From Gemmatimonadaceae bacterium (GTDB lineage Bacteria; Gemmatimonadota; Gemmatimonadetes; Gemmatimonadales; Gemmatimonadaceae): DNA of 64,000 nt. Below the pieces are notes generated by a model. The model saw only the letters and a list, made by a program, of their open reading frames with translations, was not told where the DNA came from and made no database searches. The stretch covers positions 124,001 through 188,000 of the forward strand of contig DASXKV010000054.1 of NCBI GenBank assembly GCA_036496605.1, in the 5' to 3' direction. A program made the translations under genes and the position numbers. Position 1 is the stretch's first letter. Each line of letters begins with the position of its first letter. Shown here piece by piece: positions 25,194-33,869 of this stretch.

Positions 25194-26102
25194 CTAGTTT
25201 CGCATACTCAAAAAGCGAACGTCGGCTGGCATGCCGATCTTGACGATGCCGCTCGGATTCGGCACGCGCACCTTCACGGCGTAGACGAGATCCTTGCGCT
25301 CGTCGCGCGTCTGGATGGGTGTCGGCGTGAACTCGGCTTGCGGCGACACCCAACTCACCGTCCCCGCGAGCGTGCGACGCGCCTTGCCGCCCGTATCGAT
25401 CGACACGTTTGCTGGCGCGCCCAGCCTGACGCGTGCAAGTTGCGTCTCGGTCACATACGCACGAAGGATCATCGAATCGAGATTCGCGATTTTATACAGC
25501 GGCTGGCCGGGCTGGACGAACTCGCCGCGATCGGTGTAGCGCGCGAGCACGGTGCCGGCAACCGGGCTCGTTATGCGGCTCTTGGAGAGCTGCTGGCTGA
25601 TTTGCGCCAAGCGTGCGTCCGTCGATTTCACGTCCTCACCGACGCTGCGTTGCTGTGCCTCGGCACCCTGGATCTGTTCGCCGAGCACCTTGTAGTCGCG
25701 CTCCGCCTGATCGAGTTGTTGCGCCGTCGCTGCCTGATCGGCGAAGAGTCGTTTCATGCGTTCATAATTCCGGCCGGCGATCTCGTACTGAACGCGGAGC
25801 GCGTCGAGCTGCTGCCCCACCTCGGTGACGTGCGAGGCGCCGGCGCTCCGTTGTGCCGACAGCTGTCGCTGCTGCAACGCGAGTTGCGTCGTATCGATGA
25901 CCGCGACGAGTTGGCCGTGCGTCAACATCTGTCCTTCGTCGGCCTGGAACCAGAGGAGCTGACCACTCGTCTCGGCGGAGACGACGACCTCCGTCGTCTC
26001 GAAATTACCGTAGGCGTCGGGCTGATTCTTGTCGCGACACGACGCGAGTATAACGAGCACGCCGAGCATCGGGACCAAGCGCGGAACGCGGGCGAGTGGC
26101 AT
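25194..26102 (-). CDS. HlyD-family periplasmic adaptor lipoprotein, YbhG-like
   Basis: A 302-residue protein with a lipobox (LGVLVILASC), an N-terminal lipoyl half (VVSAETSGQLLWFQADEGQML), a long coiled-coil hairpin (about residues 75-165, LDALRVQYEIAGRNYERMK ... LDQAERDYKVLGEQI), the second lipoyl half (ITSPVAGTVLARYTDRGEFVQPG) and a beta-barrel. It would bridge the inner-membrane ABC permeases to the TolC-type channel. Its ATG overlaps the TolC stop (ATGA). Confidence 0.92.
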   Translation of the reverse strand: MPLARVPRLVPMLGVLVILASCRDKNQPDAYGNFETTEVVVSAETSGQLLWFQADEGQMLTHGQLVAVIDTTQLALQQRQLSAQRSAGASHVTEVGQQLDALRVQYEIAGRNYERMKRLFADQAATAQQLDQAERDYKVLGEQIQGAEAQQRSVGEDVKSTDARLAQISQQLSKSRITSPVAGTVLARYTDRGEFVQPGQPLYKIANLDSMILRAYVTETQLARVRLGAPANVSIDTGGKARRTLAGTVSWVSPQAEFTPTPIQTRDERKDLVYAVKVRVPNPSGIVKIGMPADVRFLSMRN

Positions 26103-27406
26103 CAGCGAAGCTCCAGTCCGACCGTGGTGAGATAGCGGGCGCGAGCCTGCGCGAGCTCCACTTCGTGGCTGATGCGCGTCAGACGCGCCCCGAGCACGTC
26201 GTTGCGCCGATCGACATACTCGGCGGCCGTGACGACGGCTTCGGCGTACCGGTGCTGCGTTTCGCGCTCGATGCGCTCGCGCAGCGCGATGATCGTGTCA
26301 TCGGTGCGCAGCGCAGCCGTTAGGCGATCGATGTCGGCAAGCTGCCGCGCGACGGCGCGCTGCGTCGCGGCGGTGAAGGCCTCCTCGTCGCTGGCGACGA
26401 TCTGCTGCTGGACCTCGAGCACCTCGCGGTCGCGCGCGTTGCTTCCCCACGTCCACGGAGCCCATTGAACGCGCACGCCGGCCAACCAGTAGCTGTTGAA
26501 ATCAGTCGCGAGGAAGTTCAGGCCTGGCTTTCCGTAGCCAAGACGGCCGTAGGCCGAGAGCTGCGGCCGAGTCTGCGCCCCAATGACGCGCTCTTGTGCG
26601 GCGAGTTGGTCGCGTGTCCGCGCGAACTCTGCGTATTCCGGTCTCGCGCGGGGCGACGTGACGCGCGTGCTCGCCACGGCGGCCGCGAGGTCCGGCAGGA
26701 GAATGGTATCATTCACTCCGATGGCGCGACCGGTGAGCGAGGACAGAATGGCGAGCGAAGCGCGGCGCGTCGTCGCGAGATCCTCCCGATCCTGCCTTCG
26801 ACGAAGCAATTCCGCTTCGATCGTCGCCGGTTCGCTCGGGAGTGCGGTGCCCTCGCGCACGCGTGACTGCGCGACGCGAAGCTGTGCCTCGAGATCCGAG
26901 ATGACTGTCGTCAACTCGTCGGCGCGCGCGTCGGCGAGTGCCGCGGAAAAGAACGCGTCGTTCACGTCGCTCCGAAGCGCGTAGACGGTGGTCCGCACGC
27001 GCGCCTCGGTCACCGCGAGCCCCGCTCGCTCCGCGTCCGCGCGCGGAGCGAGCGAAGGGTCGTAGAGCCGTTGCTGGGCGATAAGGTGCGCGTCGTAGGT
27101 ATCGTGCGGAATGCCTGGAAAGAGCACGTTAGGCACGTTGAACGGCAGTGCGACGACGACGGACTGATATTGTCCGTCGCCTTCGCCGCTGAGCGCGGGC
27201 AGCCGGTCGGCGCCGATGGTGCGCAGGCGGAGTGCGGTTGCCTGGCGCTGCAATGAGAGTTGGCGTTCTCGCGGATCGAGGCTGGCGGCGGCATCCTGCA
27301 GCTCGCCGAGTCGCAGCGTGTCACGGCGCTCGGCCGCCTGCGCGCGCAGCGCGTGGGATGCGAATGCGACCACGACGAGAGCAACGCCAATCGTGCGATC
27401 GTTCAT
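26102..27406 (-). CDS. TolC-family outer-membrane efflux protein
   Basis: The 434-residue protein has a signal peptide (IGVALVVVAFASHALRAQA) and the TolC/OEP helical pattern in two halves: LGELQDAAASLDPRERQLSLQRQA with ALRSDVNDAFFSAALADARADELTTV, then EYAEFARTRDQLAAQE with VARQLADIDRLTAALRTDD and the late AVVTAAEYVDRRND. Its presence makes this operon a complete tripartite exporter, which the E. coli ybh operon is not. It overlaps the TetR gene by 4 bases. Confidence 0.92.
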   Translation of the reverse strand: MNDRTIGVALVVVAFASHALRAQAAERRDTLRLGELQDAAASLDPRERQLSLQRQATALRLRTIGADRLPALSGEGDGQYQSVVVALPFNVPNVLFPGIPHDTYDAHLIAQQRLYDPSLAPRADAERAGLAVTEARVRTTVYALRSDVNDAFFSAALADARADELTTVISDLEAQLRVAQSRVREGTALPSEPATIEAELLRRRQDREDLATTRRASLAILSSLTGRAIGVNDTILLPDLAAAVASTRVTSPRARPEYAEFARTRDQLAAQERVIGAQTRPQLSAYGRLGYGKPGLNFLATDFNSYWLAGVRVQWAPWTWGSNARDREVLEVQQQIVASDEEAFTAATQRAVARQLADIDRLTAALRTDDTIIALRERIERETQHRYAEAVVTAAEYVDRRNDVLGARLTRISHEVELAQARARYLTTVGLELR

Positions 27407-28107
27407 GGCCGGAGCCCCTGGAGGAAGAACACCGGAAGATCCCGCTTGCGTCGAGCGATGAGCTCCGCGAAGGCTGCGTCATTGAGTTGCAGCACGGCCT
27501 GGATCATCGGACGCGCGGCGAAGGGAAAGACGCAGAGCGAGAGGAGGTTGAGAATGAACTGGTCGGGCGCGATGGGGCGCATTTGTCCCTCTTGCGCCCG
27601 CTCGCGGATTTGCCTGGCGACGACCTCGAGAACGCGCGGCGCGAGATCCTCGATCGCGATCCCGGTGAGTGCGGCGATGAGCTGTTTCGCGCGGGCGGAA
27701 TTGTGCGTGAGCTCGGAGATGATGTAGCCGGGGAGGTACGGGTGTCGCAGCAGAACATCGAGCTCGATCTCGATCACGCGTTCGACCTTGGTCTCGAGCT
27801 CGTCGTCGGAGGCAAGCGTCGCGATCACGGGCGGCAACAGGCGTGAGGCGGCGCGGGCGAAGACAGCCGCAGCGAGGCGTTCCTTGGTGCGGAAGTAGTA
27901 ATGGAGAAGCGCTTTGTTGACGCCGGCTTCGTCGGCGATTTCCTGGGTACGGGCGCCGGCGCTGCCGCGCCGGAGAAAGACCCTGTGGGCGGCGTCGAGA
28001 ATACGCTGTTCGGTCTGTGTGGAGCGCTGCTCCCGTGCCGCGGATGCCGCGGTGCGCGACGCGTGCGCCGCTCGCGACGAGCGCTCCCTGGCGCGTTTCT
28101 TAACCAT
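27403..28107 (-). CDS. TetR-family repressor, first gene of the efflux operon
   Basis: ATG 28107 gives 234 residues. After a basic Ala/Arg/Ser-rich tail of about 30 residues comes the TetR helix-turn-helix (QRILDAAHRVFLRRG; TQEIADEAGVNKALLHYYFRTKERLA). The C-terminal ligand domain (VERVIEIELDVLLRHPYLPGYIISEL) resembles the CecR/YbiH-like group that controls ybhGFSR in E. coli. An inverted repeat overlaps the start codon (28103-28125), so the protein probably represses its own operon until an inducing drug or metabolite binds. Confidence 0.92.
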   Translation of the reverse strand: MVKKRARERSSRAAHASRTAASAAREQRSTQTEQRILDAAHRVFLRRGSAGARTQEIADEAGVNKALLHYYFRTKERLAAAVFARAASRLLPPVIATLASDDELETKVERVIEIELDVLLRHPYLPGYIISELTHNSARAKQLIAALTGIAIEDLAPRVLEVVARQIRERAQEGQMRPIAPDQFILNLLSLCVFPFAARPMIQAVLQLNDAAFAELIARRKRDLPVFFLQGLRP

Positions 28108-28125
28108 TGGGTTTGACCGTTTGGT
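28103..28125. promoter_or_regulatory. Candidate TetR operator overlapping the tetR start codon
   Basis: ACCATTGGG (28103-28111) and CCGTTTGGT (28117-28125) form an inverted repeat of the consensus ACCAWWSGG around a 5-base spacer; wider arms TTAACCA/TGGTTAA lie at 28100-28106 and 28122-28128. The start codon of the TetR gene (28105-28107) is inside the left arm. The site would block transcription or translation of the seven-gene operon. Confidence 0.65.
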
Positions 28126-28161
28126 TAAATCCAATGCTAGGCGGTCTGGCTGGACTAGACA

Positions 28162-28261
28162 AGGGATAGGGACTAGAGAATAGGGGCTGAGGAAGTCGAA
28201 ACGAGCGCTTCGTTCCGTATTCCCCTAGCCCCTAGGCTCCTAGCCCTAGCCCCCTAGCCCC
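28162..28261. repeat. CTAGGG/CCCTAG intergenic array, copy D, with minus-strand G-runs
   Basis: A left arm with AGGGATAGGGACTAG and ATAGGGGCT (28162-28188) faces five C-runs at 28222-28225, 28229-28232, 28244-28246, 28250-28254 and 28258-28261, mostly separated by TAG. On the minus strand these are five G-runs with CTA loops and one 11-base loop. It lies directly downstream of the msrA stop (28275). Confidence 0.75.
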
Positions 28262-28274
28262 TAAACGCTGGACC

Positions 28275-28967
28275 CTATTTGGTCGACACGTCCTCGCGGT
28301 ACAGCGAGGCGAAGCGCTCCTTGAGCGCGGCGACCTTCGGCAAGTCGTACGTGTAGATGTACGGACTGTCCTGATGCAGCATCGCGTAATGCTGGTGGTA
28401 CGACTCGGCCGGATAGAACGCCTTGAGTGGTGCCACCTGCGTCACGATCGGCCGTGCGAAGACCTTCGCGTTTGCGAACTCCTCGATGTATGCGTCGATC
28501 ACGTGACGCTGATCATCGGTGCGATAGAAGATCGCCGAGCGATATTGCGTCCCGACATCGGGACCTTGGCGATTCTTTTCCGTGGGATCGTGCGCGACGG
28601 AAAAGAAAATCTGCAACAGCTGACCTAACGACACCTGCGACGGATCGAACACGACCTCGACCGATTCCGCATGACCCGTCGCACCCGAGCTCACGTCTTC
28701 GTACGAAGGCGAGACCACTGTTCCACCGGCGTATCCCGACACCGCGCTCTTCACGCCGCGGACATGCTCGTAAACGGCCTGGACACCCCAGAAGCATCCG
28801 CCGGCGAAGACGACCGTGTCGTCGCGCGCCGACGCGAGCGGCCTGGTACCCACCGCCGGCTCAGGAAGACTAACGCCCGTCCGGACATCACTCGCCCGCG
28901 AGCCGAACAGCAGCGCGCCACCGACTAACGCGGCCGCGGCCGCCCCACTCCAAGTCATGCTTACCAT
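28275..28967 (-). CDS. msrA: Exported peptide methionine sulfoxide reductase A
   Basis: The 230-residue protein has an N-terminal signal/anchor (GAAAAALVGGALLFGSRASD) ahead of a complete MsrA domain: catalytic Cys in VVFAGGCFWGVQAVYEHVRG, then SGYAGGTVVSPSYEDVSSGATGHAE (split over the usual YxxVxxGxTGHAE), FFSVAHDPTEKNRQGPDVGTQYRS and ESYHQHY. It repairs methionine-S-sulfoxide in proteins. The signal implies a periplasmic enzyme protecting envelope proteins. An AGAGGA site precedes the ATG at 28967. Confidence 0.93.
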   Translation of the reverse strand: MVSMTWSGAAAAALVGGALLFGSRASDVRTGVSLPEPAVGTRPLASARDDTVVFAGGCFWGVQAVYEHVRGVKSAVSGYAGGTVVSPSYEDVSSGATGHAESVEVVFDPSQVSLGQLLQIFFSVAHDPTEKNRQGPDVGTQYRSAIFYRTDDQRHVIDAYIEEFANAKVFARPIVTQVAPLKAFYPAESYHQHYAMLHQDSPYIYTYDLPKVAALKERFASLYREDVSTK

Positions 28968-29159
28968 AGCGAAATCCTCTTGCTATCGTCCTGTCTTGTA
29001 ACCGCTTCATACCGCTAGGGGTTCCCCTGATCGAGGCGAATCCCGGCGCCGCGGCCACGCTTTTGCAACCGCATGGCCCAAAGTCTACTTGCGCGGCGGC
29101 CGACGGCTACTCGAAGCCGTACCGTCCGTTTACCCCTGTGTGCCAGCGAGGTACCAGCG

Positions 29160-30668
29160 ATGCAGCTCTCGAGTTCACGGAACGACGGCGACCTTGGCAA
29201 GCTTCACCGCAGCGGCCAGCTGGCCGTCGCCGACGGCAATGGGCACCACCACTCCGTGCAATTCTACGAGAGCGACGACTTCCTGGTGCGGTCAGTGACC
29301 GACTACGTCGTGGCAGGCTTCGATGCCGAGGAGCCGGCCATGATCATCGCAACGCCGGAGCATTGTGAGGGTCTGACTACCACCCTCGCCGACCGTGGCG
29401 TCGACGTCGAGTGGAGCAAACGACGCGGGCTGCTCACGCTGCTGGACGCTCGCAAGACGCTCTCCTCGATCATGTCCGACGGCGCTCCAGACGAGACACT
29501 CTTCCGGAAGCAGATCGGACCGGCGCTCGAGAATGTTCGCCGCCGGCGCCGGAGCAGCACGGTACGAGCCTACGGCGAGATGGTGAACCTCCTCTGGTGC
29601 GACGGCAACGCGAGCGCGGCGCTCGCGCTCGAGGCGCTCTGGAACAAGCTGGCGGAGACACAGCGCTTCTCGCTGCTCTGTGGCTACTGCATGTCCCACT
29701 TCGACGATGCCGCCGACGCGGCGATGTTCTCCTCGCTTTGCGCGGAGCACACCCACGTCGTGCCGACGGAGCGATATGTCGAACGCGACGAGATGTCGCG
29801 GCTGATCGAGATTTCATGTCTCCAACAACGAGCGCAGGCTCTCGAGTGCGAGATCCGTCGGCGCAAGGTGCTCGAGACGACGCTGCGGTCGGCGCTCGAC
29901 GAGCGCGAACGGCTCCTCGAGGCGGAGCGCACCGCGCGCTCTGACGCCGAAGCGGCGCGGCATCAGGCGGAGCACGCGAATCGCGCCAAGGCCGATTTTC
30001 TCGCCGTCATGAGTCACGAGTTGCGAACGCCGCTCAACGCGATCGCCGGATATGCAGAGTTGATGGAGCTCGGGATCGGGGGCGAGCTGTCCCATGGCCA
30101 ACGCGACGCGCTCGAGCGCATTCAACGCAGCCAGCGTCACCTGCTCGGCTTGATTAACCAAGTACTAAACTATACGCGTCTCGAGGTGGGGACGGTGGAA
30201 TTCGTCCTCTCGGATCTGCGCCTCGACTCGCTGCTCCGCGCCGCCGACGCGCTCGTGTATCCGCAGATGCAGGCGAAAGGGCTGCGCTACACCTATGCCG
30301 GTTGCGACCCCGATATCGTCGTGCGCGTTGACGGGGAGAAGCTGCAGCAGATCATGCTCAACCTGCTGACGAATGCGACGAAATTCACGGATCAGGGCGG
30401 CGAGATCACCGTCGACGCAGGGCTCGTGGGCAACGTTGCGCGCGTCTCGGTGCGCGACACGGGCATCGGGATTCCGGGCGACAAACTCGCGGCCATCTTC
30501 GATCCGTTCGTGCAGGTCGACGTGCCTTTCACGCGCACGCGCGATGGCGTCGGGCTCGGTCTTGCGATCAGCCGCGATCTGGCGCGCAAAATGGGCGGTG
30601 AGCTAGCCGTCGAGAGTACCGCCGGAGTCGGGTCGACATTCACGCTTACCCTGCCACTCGCGCGCTGA
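29160..30668 (+). CDS. MEDS-domain sensor histidine kinase
   Basis: ATG 29160 (GAGG 8 bases upstream) gives 502 residues. The N-terminal MEDS domain, related to DcmR sensors, is seen at HHHSVQFYESDDFLVRSV, AGFDAEEPAMIIATPEH and FSLLCGYCMSHF. A coiled coil (about 215-270) leads to HisKA with the phospho-His in FLAVMSHELRTPLNAIAGY, and an HATPase_c domain with N-box QIMLNLLTNATKFT, G1 DTGIGIP and G2 GVGLGLAISRDLA. No membrane segment is present, so it senses a cytosolic or diffusible signal. No response regulator is adjacent. Confidence 0.9.
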   Translation: MQLSSSRNDGDLGKLHRSGQLAVADGNGHHHSVQFYESDDFLVRSVTDYVVAGFDAEEPAMIIATPEHCEGLTTTLADRGVDVEWSKRRGLLTLLDARKTLSSIMSDGAPDETLFRKQIGPALENVRRRRRSSTVRAYGEMVNLLWCDGNASAALALEALWNKLAETQRFSLLCGYCMSHFDDAADAAMFSSLCAEHTHVVPTERYVERDEMSRLIEISCLQQRAQALECEIRRRKVLETTLRSALDERERLLEAERTARSDAEAARHQAEHANRAKADFLAVMSHELRTPLNAIAGYAELMELGIGGELSHGQRDALERIQRSQRHLLGLINQVLNYTRLEVGTVEFVLSDLRLDSLLRAADALVYPQMQAKGLRYTYAGCDPDIVVRVDGEKLQQIMLNLLTNATKFTDQGGEITVDAGLVGNVARVSVRDTGIGIPGDKLAAIFDPFVQVDVPFTRTRDGVGLGLAISRDLARKMGGELAVESTAGVGSTFTLTLPLAR

Positions 30669-30696
30669 CGCGTTCTGCGGCCGTCTCGATTGGCGC

Positions 30697-31656
30697 TCAG
30701 ACCTTCAAATCCTTGTACCAGGCTCCGAAGGCGCGCTCGTAGAACGCCTTGCTGAAGAGCGTCCAGTCGCCTAACGACGGAGGCAGGCTGAACGCCGCGG
30801 CGGCATCGGCGGGAGTGAGGCCCTTGGCGTAACCCGCGCGCGCGGCGCGCTCCACCTCGTCGATCATCGCCGTGTAACGGTCGTACTGCGCGGTCTTGCC
30901 TAACGCGCCATGGCCGGGTACATAGATCGTATCGCTCGTGCGTCGAAGCGCGCGCACAGACTGCGAGAGCTGCGTCGGGATCGCGTCGACATAATTCGGG
31001 AACATGGCATTCCAGAAGAGATCTCCGCAGAAGACGATGCTCGGATCGTCGAGCTCGATCGAGACATCGCTCTCCGTGTGACCGCGCCGCGGCACGACGC
31101 GCACCACCCGTCCACCGAGGTCGAGCGTCGACGGCGTGTCGGCACCGATGAACACCGCCTGGTCGAGCGCGGCGACGCGCGCGGCATCAGCAGGCTGATT
31201 GCGCTCGACGACGAGATCGCGCGTCCGCTTGGTGGACCGCAGCTCCGGATGGTCGGAGCCGCCGAGGTACCCCGCGATGCCGTTCGCGTGATCGGCGTGA
31301 TAATGGGTCAGTGCAACGTGTGTCGGCCACCGACCGGTGAGCTCGCGCGACTTCGTCGCCAACCACAGCGCGCCCTGCGGCTGATTGAAGCCTTCGATCG
31401 CGAGCACTGCATTCCGCCCGACGATCAAACCACCATTCGAGATCGTCGTGCGATCACCGCTCAACGGCGTCGAGATGAGCGCCCACACACCCTCGGCGAC
31501 TCGTTCGAGATTGCCAAACGGCTCACGCGCAACAACGCTGCCTAACGGCGCAGCCCACGCACGTCGTGCGAACGCGGGCATCACACTTGCCGCCAGAGCC
31601 AGATGCGCGGCGCAGCTGCCCGACGAGAGCAAAAACTCTCTTCGAGAGATCGTCAT
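30697..31656 (-). CDS. Tat-exported metallo-beta-lactamase-fold hydrolase
   Basis: A 319-residue protein with a twin-arginine signal (MTISRREFLLSSGSCAAHLALAAS) and an MBL fold: the metal motif THYHADHANG (HxHxDH), RGHTESDVSI with the next His, DPSIVFCGDLF with the bridging Asp, and VPGHG with the last His. The five ligands are all present, so a dinuclear zinc centre is expected. The substrate is not evident; MBL proteins with Tat signals include quinohaemoprotein-associated hydrolases and beta-lactamases of subclass B3 type, but similarity to a true beta-lactamase is not established. Confidence 0.87.
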   Translation of the reverse strand: MTISRREFLLSSGSCAAHLALAASVMPAFARRAWAAPLGSVVAREPFGNLERVAEGVWALISTPLSGDRTTISNGGLIVGRNAVLAIEGFNQPQGALWLATKSRELTGRWPTHVALTHYHADHANGIAGYLGGSDHPELRSTKRTRDLVVERNQPADAARVAALDQAVFIGADTPSTLDLGGRVVRVVPRRGHTESDVSIELDDPSIVFCGDLFWNAMFPNYVDAIPTQLSQSVRALRRTSDTIYVPGHGALGKTAQYDRYTAMIDEVERAARAGYAKGLTPADAAAAFSLPPSLGDWTLFSKAFYERAFGAWYKDLKV

Positions 31657-31725
31657 AGGGTGTGGATGGAGTCGGTTCAGTATACGGTAGAAAGGCGAAC
31701 CGATAAAGGCGTCGGCTGATTCCGC

Positions 31726-32547
31726 TCAGTGCGTCAATCCATACATCACGTAATTGACGCCGAGTTTGTACCCCTCGTTCGACTCCTCCACCGGGACCCA
31801 GCCCGTCGCCGAGAATTCCCAGAAGTTCGAGACGTCGGTGTTGAAATTGATGATCGCGAGCAAGCGCTGTTTGGGATCGTTGTTCTCGAAGATTCCGCGG
31901 AAGATCGGGCGACCGCGATCGTAGTACTGCGGCAACTGGTCGAACGACTCGATGTCGAAGAAGGAGTGAAAGATCGGGTGCGACGGGTCGAGGTCGACGA
32001 AGCGCGCGTCGGGAAGCACGCGATGCATCTGCATCTCGAAGTTGGCCCATCCGGCGCTTCGGAAATCGTCGCGGAAGTCGTCGAAGATGATGAACCCGCC
32101 CTTGAGGATGTACGCGCGGAGCGCCGCGGCCTCGTGGTCCGTCATGGTCCAGAAACCGGCTTCGGTCATGTACGCCACGGGGTACTTCATGAGCTCGGGG
32201 TCGTCGAAGGCGAGAGCGTTGCTCTGCGCAACGTGCGGCCTCAATGCGGTCACCTCGCGCATGATCCGCATCAGGTTTTCCTCGGCCAGATTGTACCCGT
32301 GCGCCCAGGCGGGAAGCCCGCGATAGTAGTAGCCGCCGGGTCCCGTCGTGTAGGTCAGCCGAGCGAAGGTGAATCGGCCGTCGTACTTGATGTTGTGTAT
32401 ATCGGGATCAGCGCGCCAGCCGGCTACGAACCGGCCGTTCGCCAGGGCGCGCGCGGGTGACGACGACGATGACAAGCCCGCAAGCGCGATCGCCGAGAGG
32501 AGCCGCAACGGCGTTCGCGCAAAGACGGATTGGCTGACGAGTCCCAT
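31726..32547 (-). CDS. Exported DUF4159-domain protein
   Basis: ATG 32547 is preceded by a GGGAGGGG site; the 273-residue product has a signal peptide (LLSAIALAGLSSSSSPARALA). The mature part carries the DUF4159 motifs FTFARLTYTTGPGGYYYRG, LMKYPVAYMTEAGFWTMTD, YILKGGFIIFDDFRD and PSHPIFHSFFDI, with the late NFNTDVSNFWEFSATGW. The family resembles class-I glutamine-amidotransferase-like folds of unknown function, often near BatA/MoxR clusters, which are absent here. Confidence 0.85.
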   Translation of the reverse strand: MGLVSQSVFARTPLRLLSAIALAGLSSSSSPARALANGRFVAGWRADPDIHNIKYDGRFTFARLTYTTGPGGYYYRGLPAWAHGYNLAEENLMRIMREVTALRPHVAQSNALAFDDPELMKYPVAYMTEAGFWTMTDHEAAALRAYILKGGFIIFDDFRDDFRSAGWANFEMQMHRVLPDARFVDLDPSHPIFHSFFDIESFDQLPQYYDRGRPIFRGIFENNDPKQRLLAIINFNTDVSNFWEFSATGWVPVEESNEGYKLGVNYVMYGLTH

Positions 32548-32710
32548 GACCCCTCCCGCTTCGAGGCAAAGCTCAGCTGGTACCTTGTACCCGAAAGCTC
32601 GCAGCCGGCTGCCGGCGGGACCGTCAAGAAATGACAAAGACGAGCGCGTGACGCTTCACGCGAGGCGCGTCCCGCGCGAACTATGCAGGGTCGACATTTC
32701 GAGGTTTCGC

Positions 32711-32944
32711 ATGTTCGAGTTGGGCCCAGAAAAGCTTTTGATGTTGCTACTGATCTGCCTGGTGATCTTCGGGGGCAAACGCATCCCGGAGATCGGCGCG
32801 GGGATCGGTAAGGGAATTCGCGAGTTCAAGCGCGGATTGAGTGATATCGGCGAGTCCGTGAGCCAGCCGCAGACGCAATCGCCTCCATCCGTCGAGACGA
32901 CGACGTCGATCGAGCGACGAGAGGAGCCCAAACGGCTCGGCTAG
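32711..32944 (+). CDS. tatA: Sec-independent translocase subunit TatA
   Basis: A 77-residue protein: short N-terminus, one membrane helix (PEKLLMLLLICLVIFGGKRIPE), then the FGGKRIPEIG hinge and amphipathic helix (GIGKGIREFKRGLSD), with a charged tail. This is the classical TatA/E layout. No tatB or tatC gene is nearby. At least six proteins in the window carry twin-arginine signals, so Tat export is well used in this organism. Confidence 0.93.
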   Translation: MFELGPEKLLMLLLICLVIFGGKRIPEIGAGIGKGIREFKRGLSDIGESVSQPQTQSPPSVETTTSIERREEPKRLG

Positions 32945-33091
32945 AAGCACGCGACCGATAGAAGAGCGTAACTCACCCAGGCGGAGTCGTTAGGCGTGGC
33001 CCTTCGTTCGTCGCGTCGTGCAACGGGTGCGCCATACGACTGTCGCCGCCGACCGCAGGTTGCGCCCTTCCGGTTTCATCGTCTGCCGTGC

Positions 33092-33802
33092 ATGGATTCC
33101 GGCTCTCTGAATTGCCCGGACTGCGGCGCGGCGGTGCCTGCGAGCTCGACCGAGTGCGCGTTCTGTCACGCCCGCCTGGCGACGATCGGCTGCCCCAAGT
33201 GCTTCGCGCTGGTTTTCGTCGGCAGCAAGCACTGCCCGCGCTGCGGCGGCGACGTCAGCCAGCCCGCCGATCGCGAGGCCGCGCCGCTTTCCTGTCCGCG
33301 ACAATGCGGTGAAATGCGCGCAGTACGATTCGGCGGCGCCGACATGTACCTGTGCGCGACGTGCAATGGACTCTGGGTAGACGCCGAGACCCTACAGCGG
33401 ATCGTGGCCGAGCACGTGAAGCCGGCGCCGATGATGGCTACCGGCATCGCGACGCCCCCCACGCCTCGCGCCAAGCTCGATACGGTGCGCTACGCACCGT
33501 GTCCGATCTGTAAGAACTTGATGAATCGCGTCAACTTCGCGCACGCGTCCGGCGTCATCGTCGACGTCTGCACGAATCACGGTACCTGGTTCGACGCCGA
33601 CGAGCTGCGGCGCGTCCTCGACTTCATCAGCGCCGGCGGTCTCGAGTCGGCGCGTCAGCGCGAGCTCCGGCGAACCCCCGCCGTTTCGCCCATGCCGAGC
33701 ATCGACGATCCGTGGAAGATCGTGCGTCCCGCGCTCGATGGCGAAGACGCAAAGGTAATCATCAGCGCGCTGGTGACGTTCGCGGGCCGGCGAAAGGCCT
33801 GA
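33092..33802 (+). CDS. Zinc-ribbon protein with two zf-TFIIB-like domains
   Basis: The 236-residue protein (ATG 33092) begins with two short zinc ribbons (NCPDCGAAVPASSTECAFC and GCPKCFALVFVGSKHCPRC). Two zf-TFIIB-type units follow: CPRQCGEMRAVRFGG with CATCNGLWVDAETLQRIV, and CPICKNLMNRVNF with CTNHGTWFDADELRRVL. Such proteins are predicted zinc-binding, cytosolic and of unknown function. The long upstream extension of the frame is not supported. Confidence 0.82.
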   Translation: MDSGSLNCPDCGAAVPASSTECAFCHARLATIGCPKCFALVFVGSKHCPRCGGDVSQPADREAAPLSCPRQCGEMRAVRFGGADMYLCATCNGLWVDAETLQRIVAEHVKPAPMMATGIATPPTPRAKLDTVRYAPCPICKNLMNRVNFAHASGVIVDVCTNHGTWFDADELRRVLDFISAGGLESARQRELRRTPAVSPMPSIDDPWKIVRPALDGEDAKVIISALVTFAGRRKA

Positions 33803-33869
33803 CCGGGATCTCGTAGTCGCCGGCGCCGGCACCAGCCAGAGCGGTGCGATTTCTGCGTTAGAGTCCGCC

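Noticed and set aside
30697-31656. Metallo-beta-lactamase-fold protein as a true antibiotic resistance enzyme
   Set aside because: The fold and ligands fit, but the fold is used by many hydrolases and nothing in the context shows beta-lactam activity.
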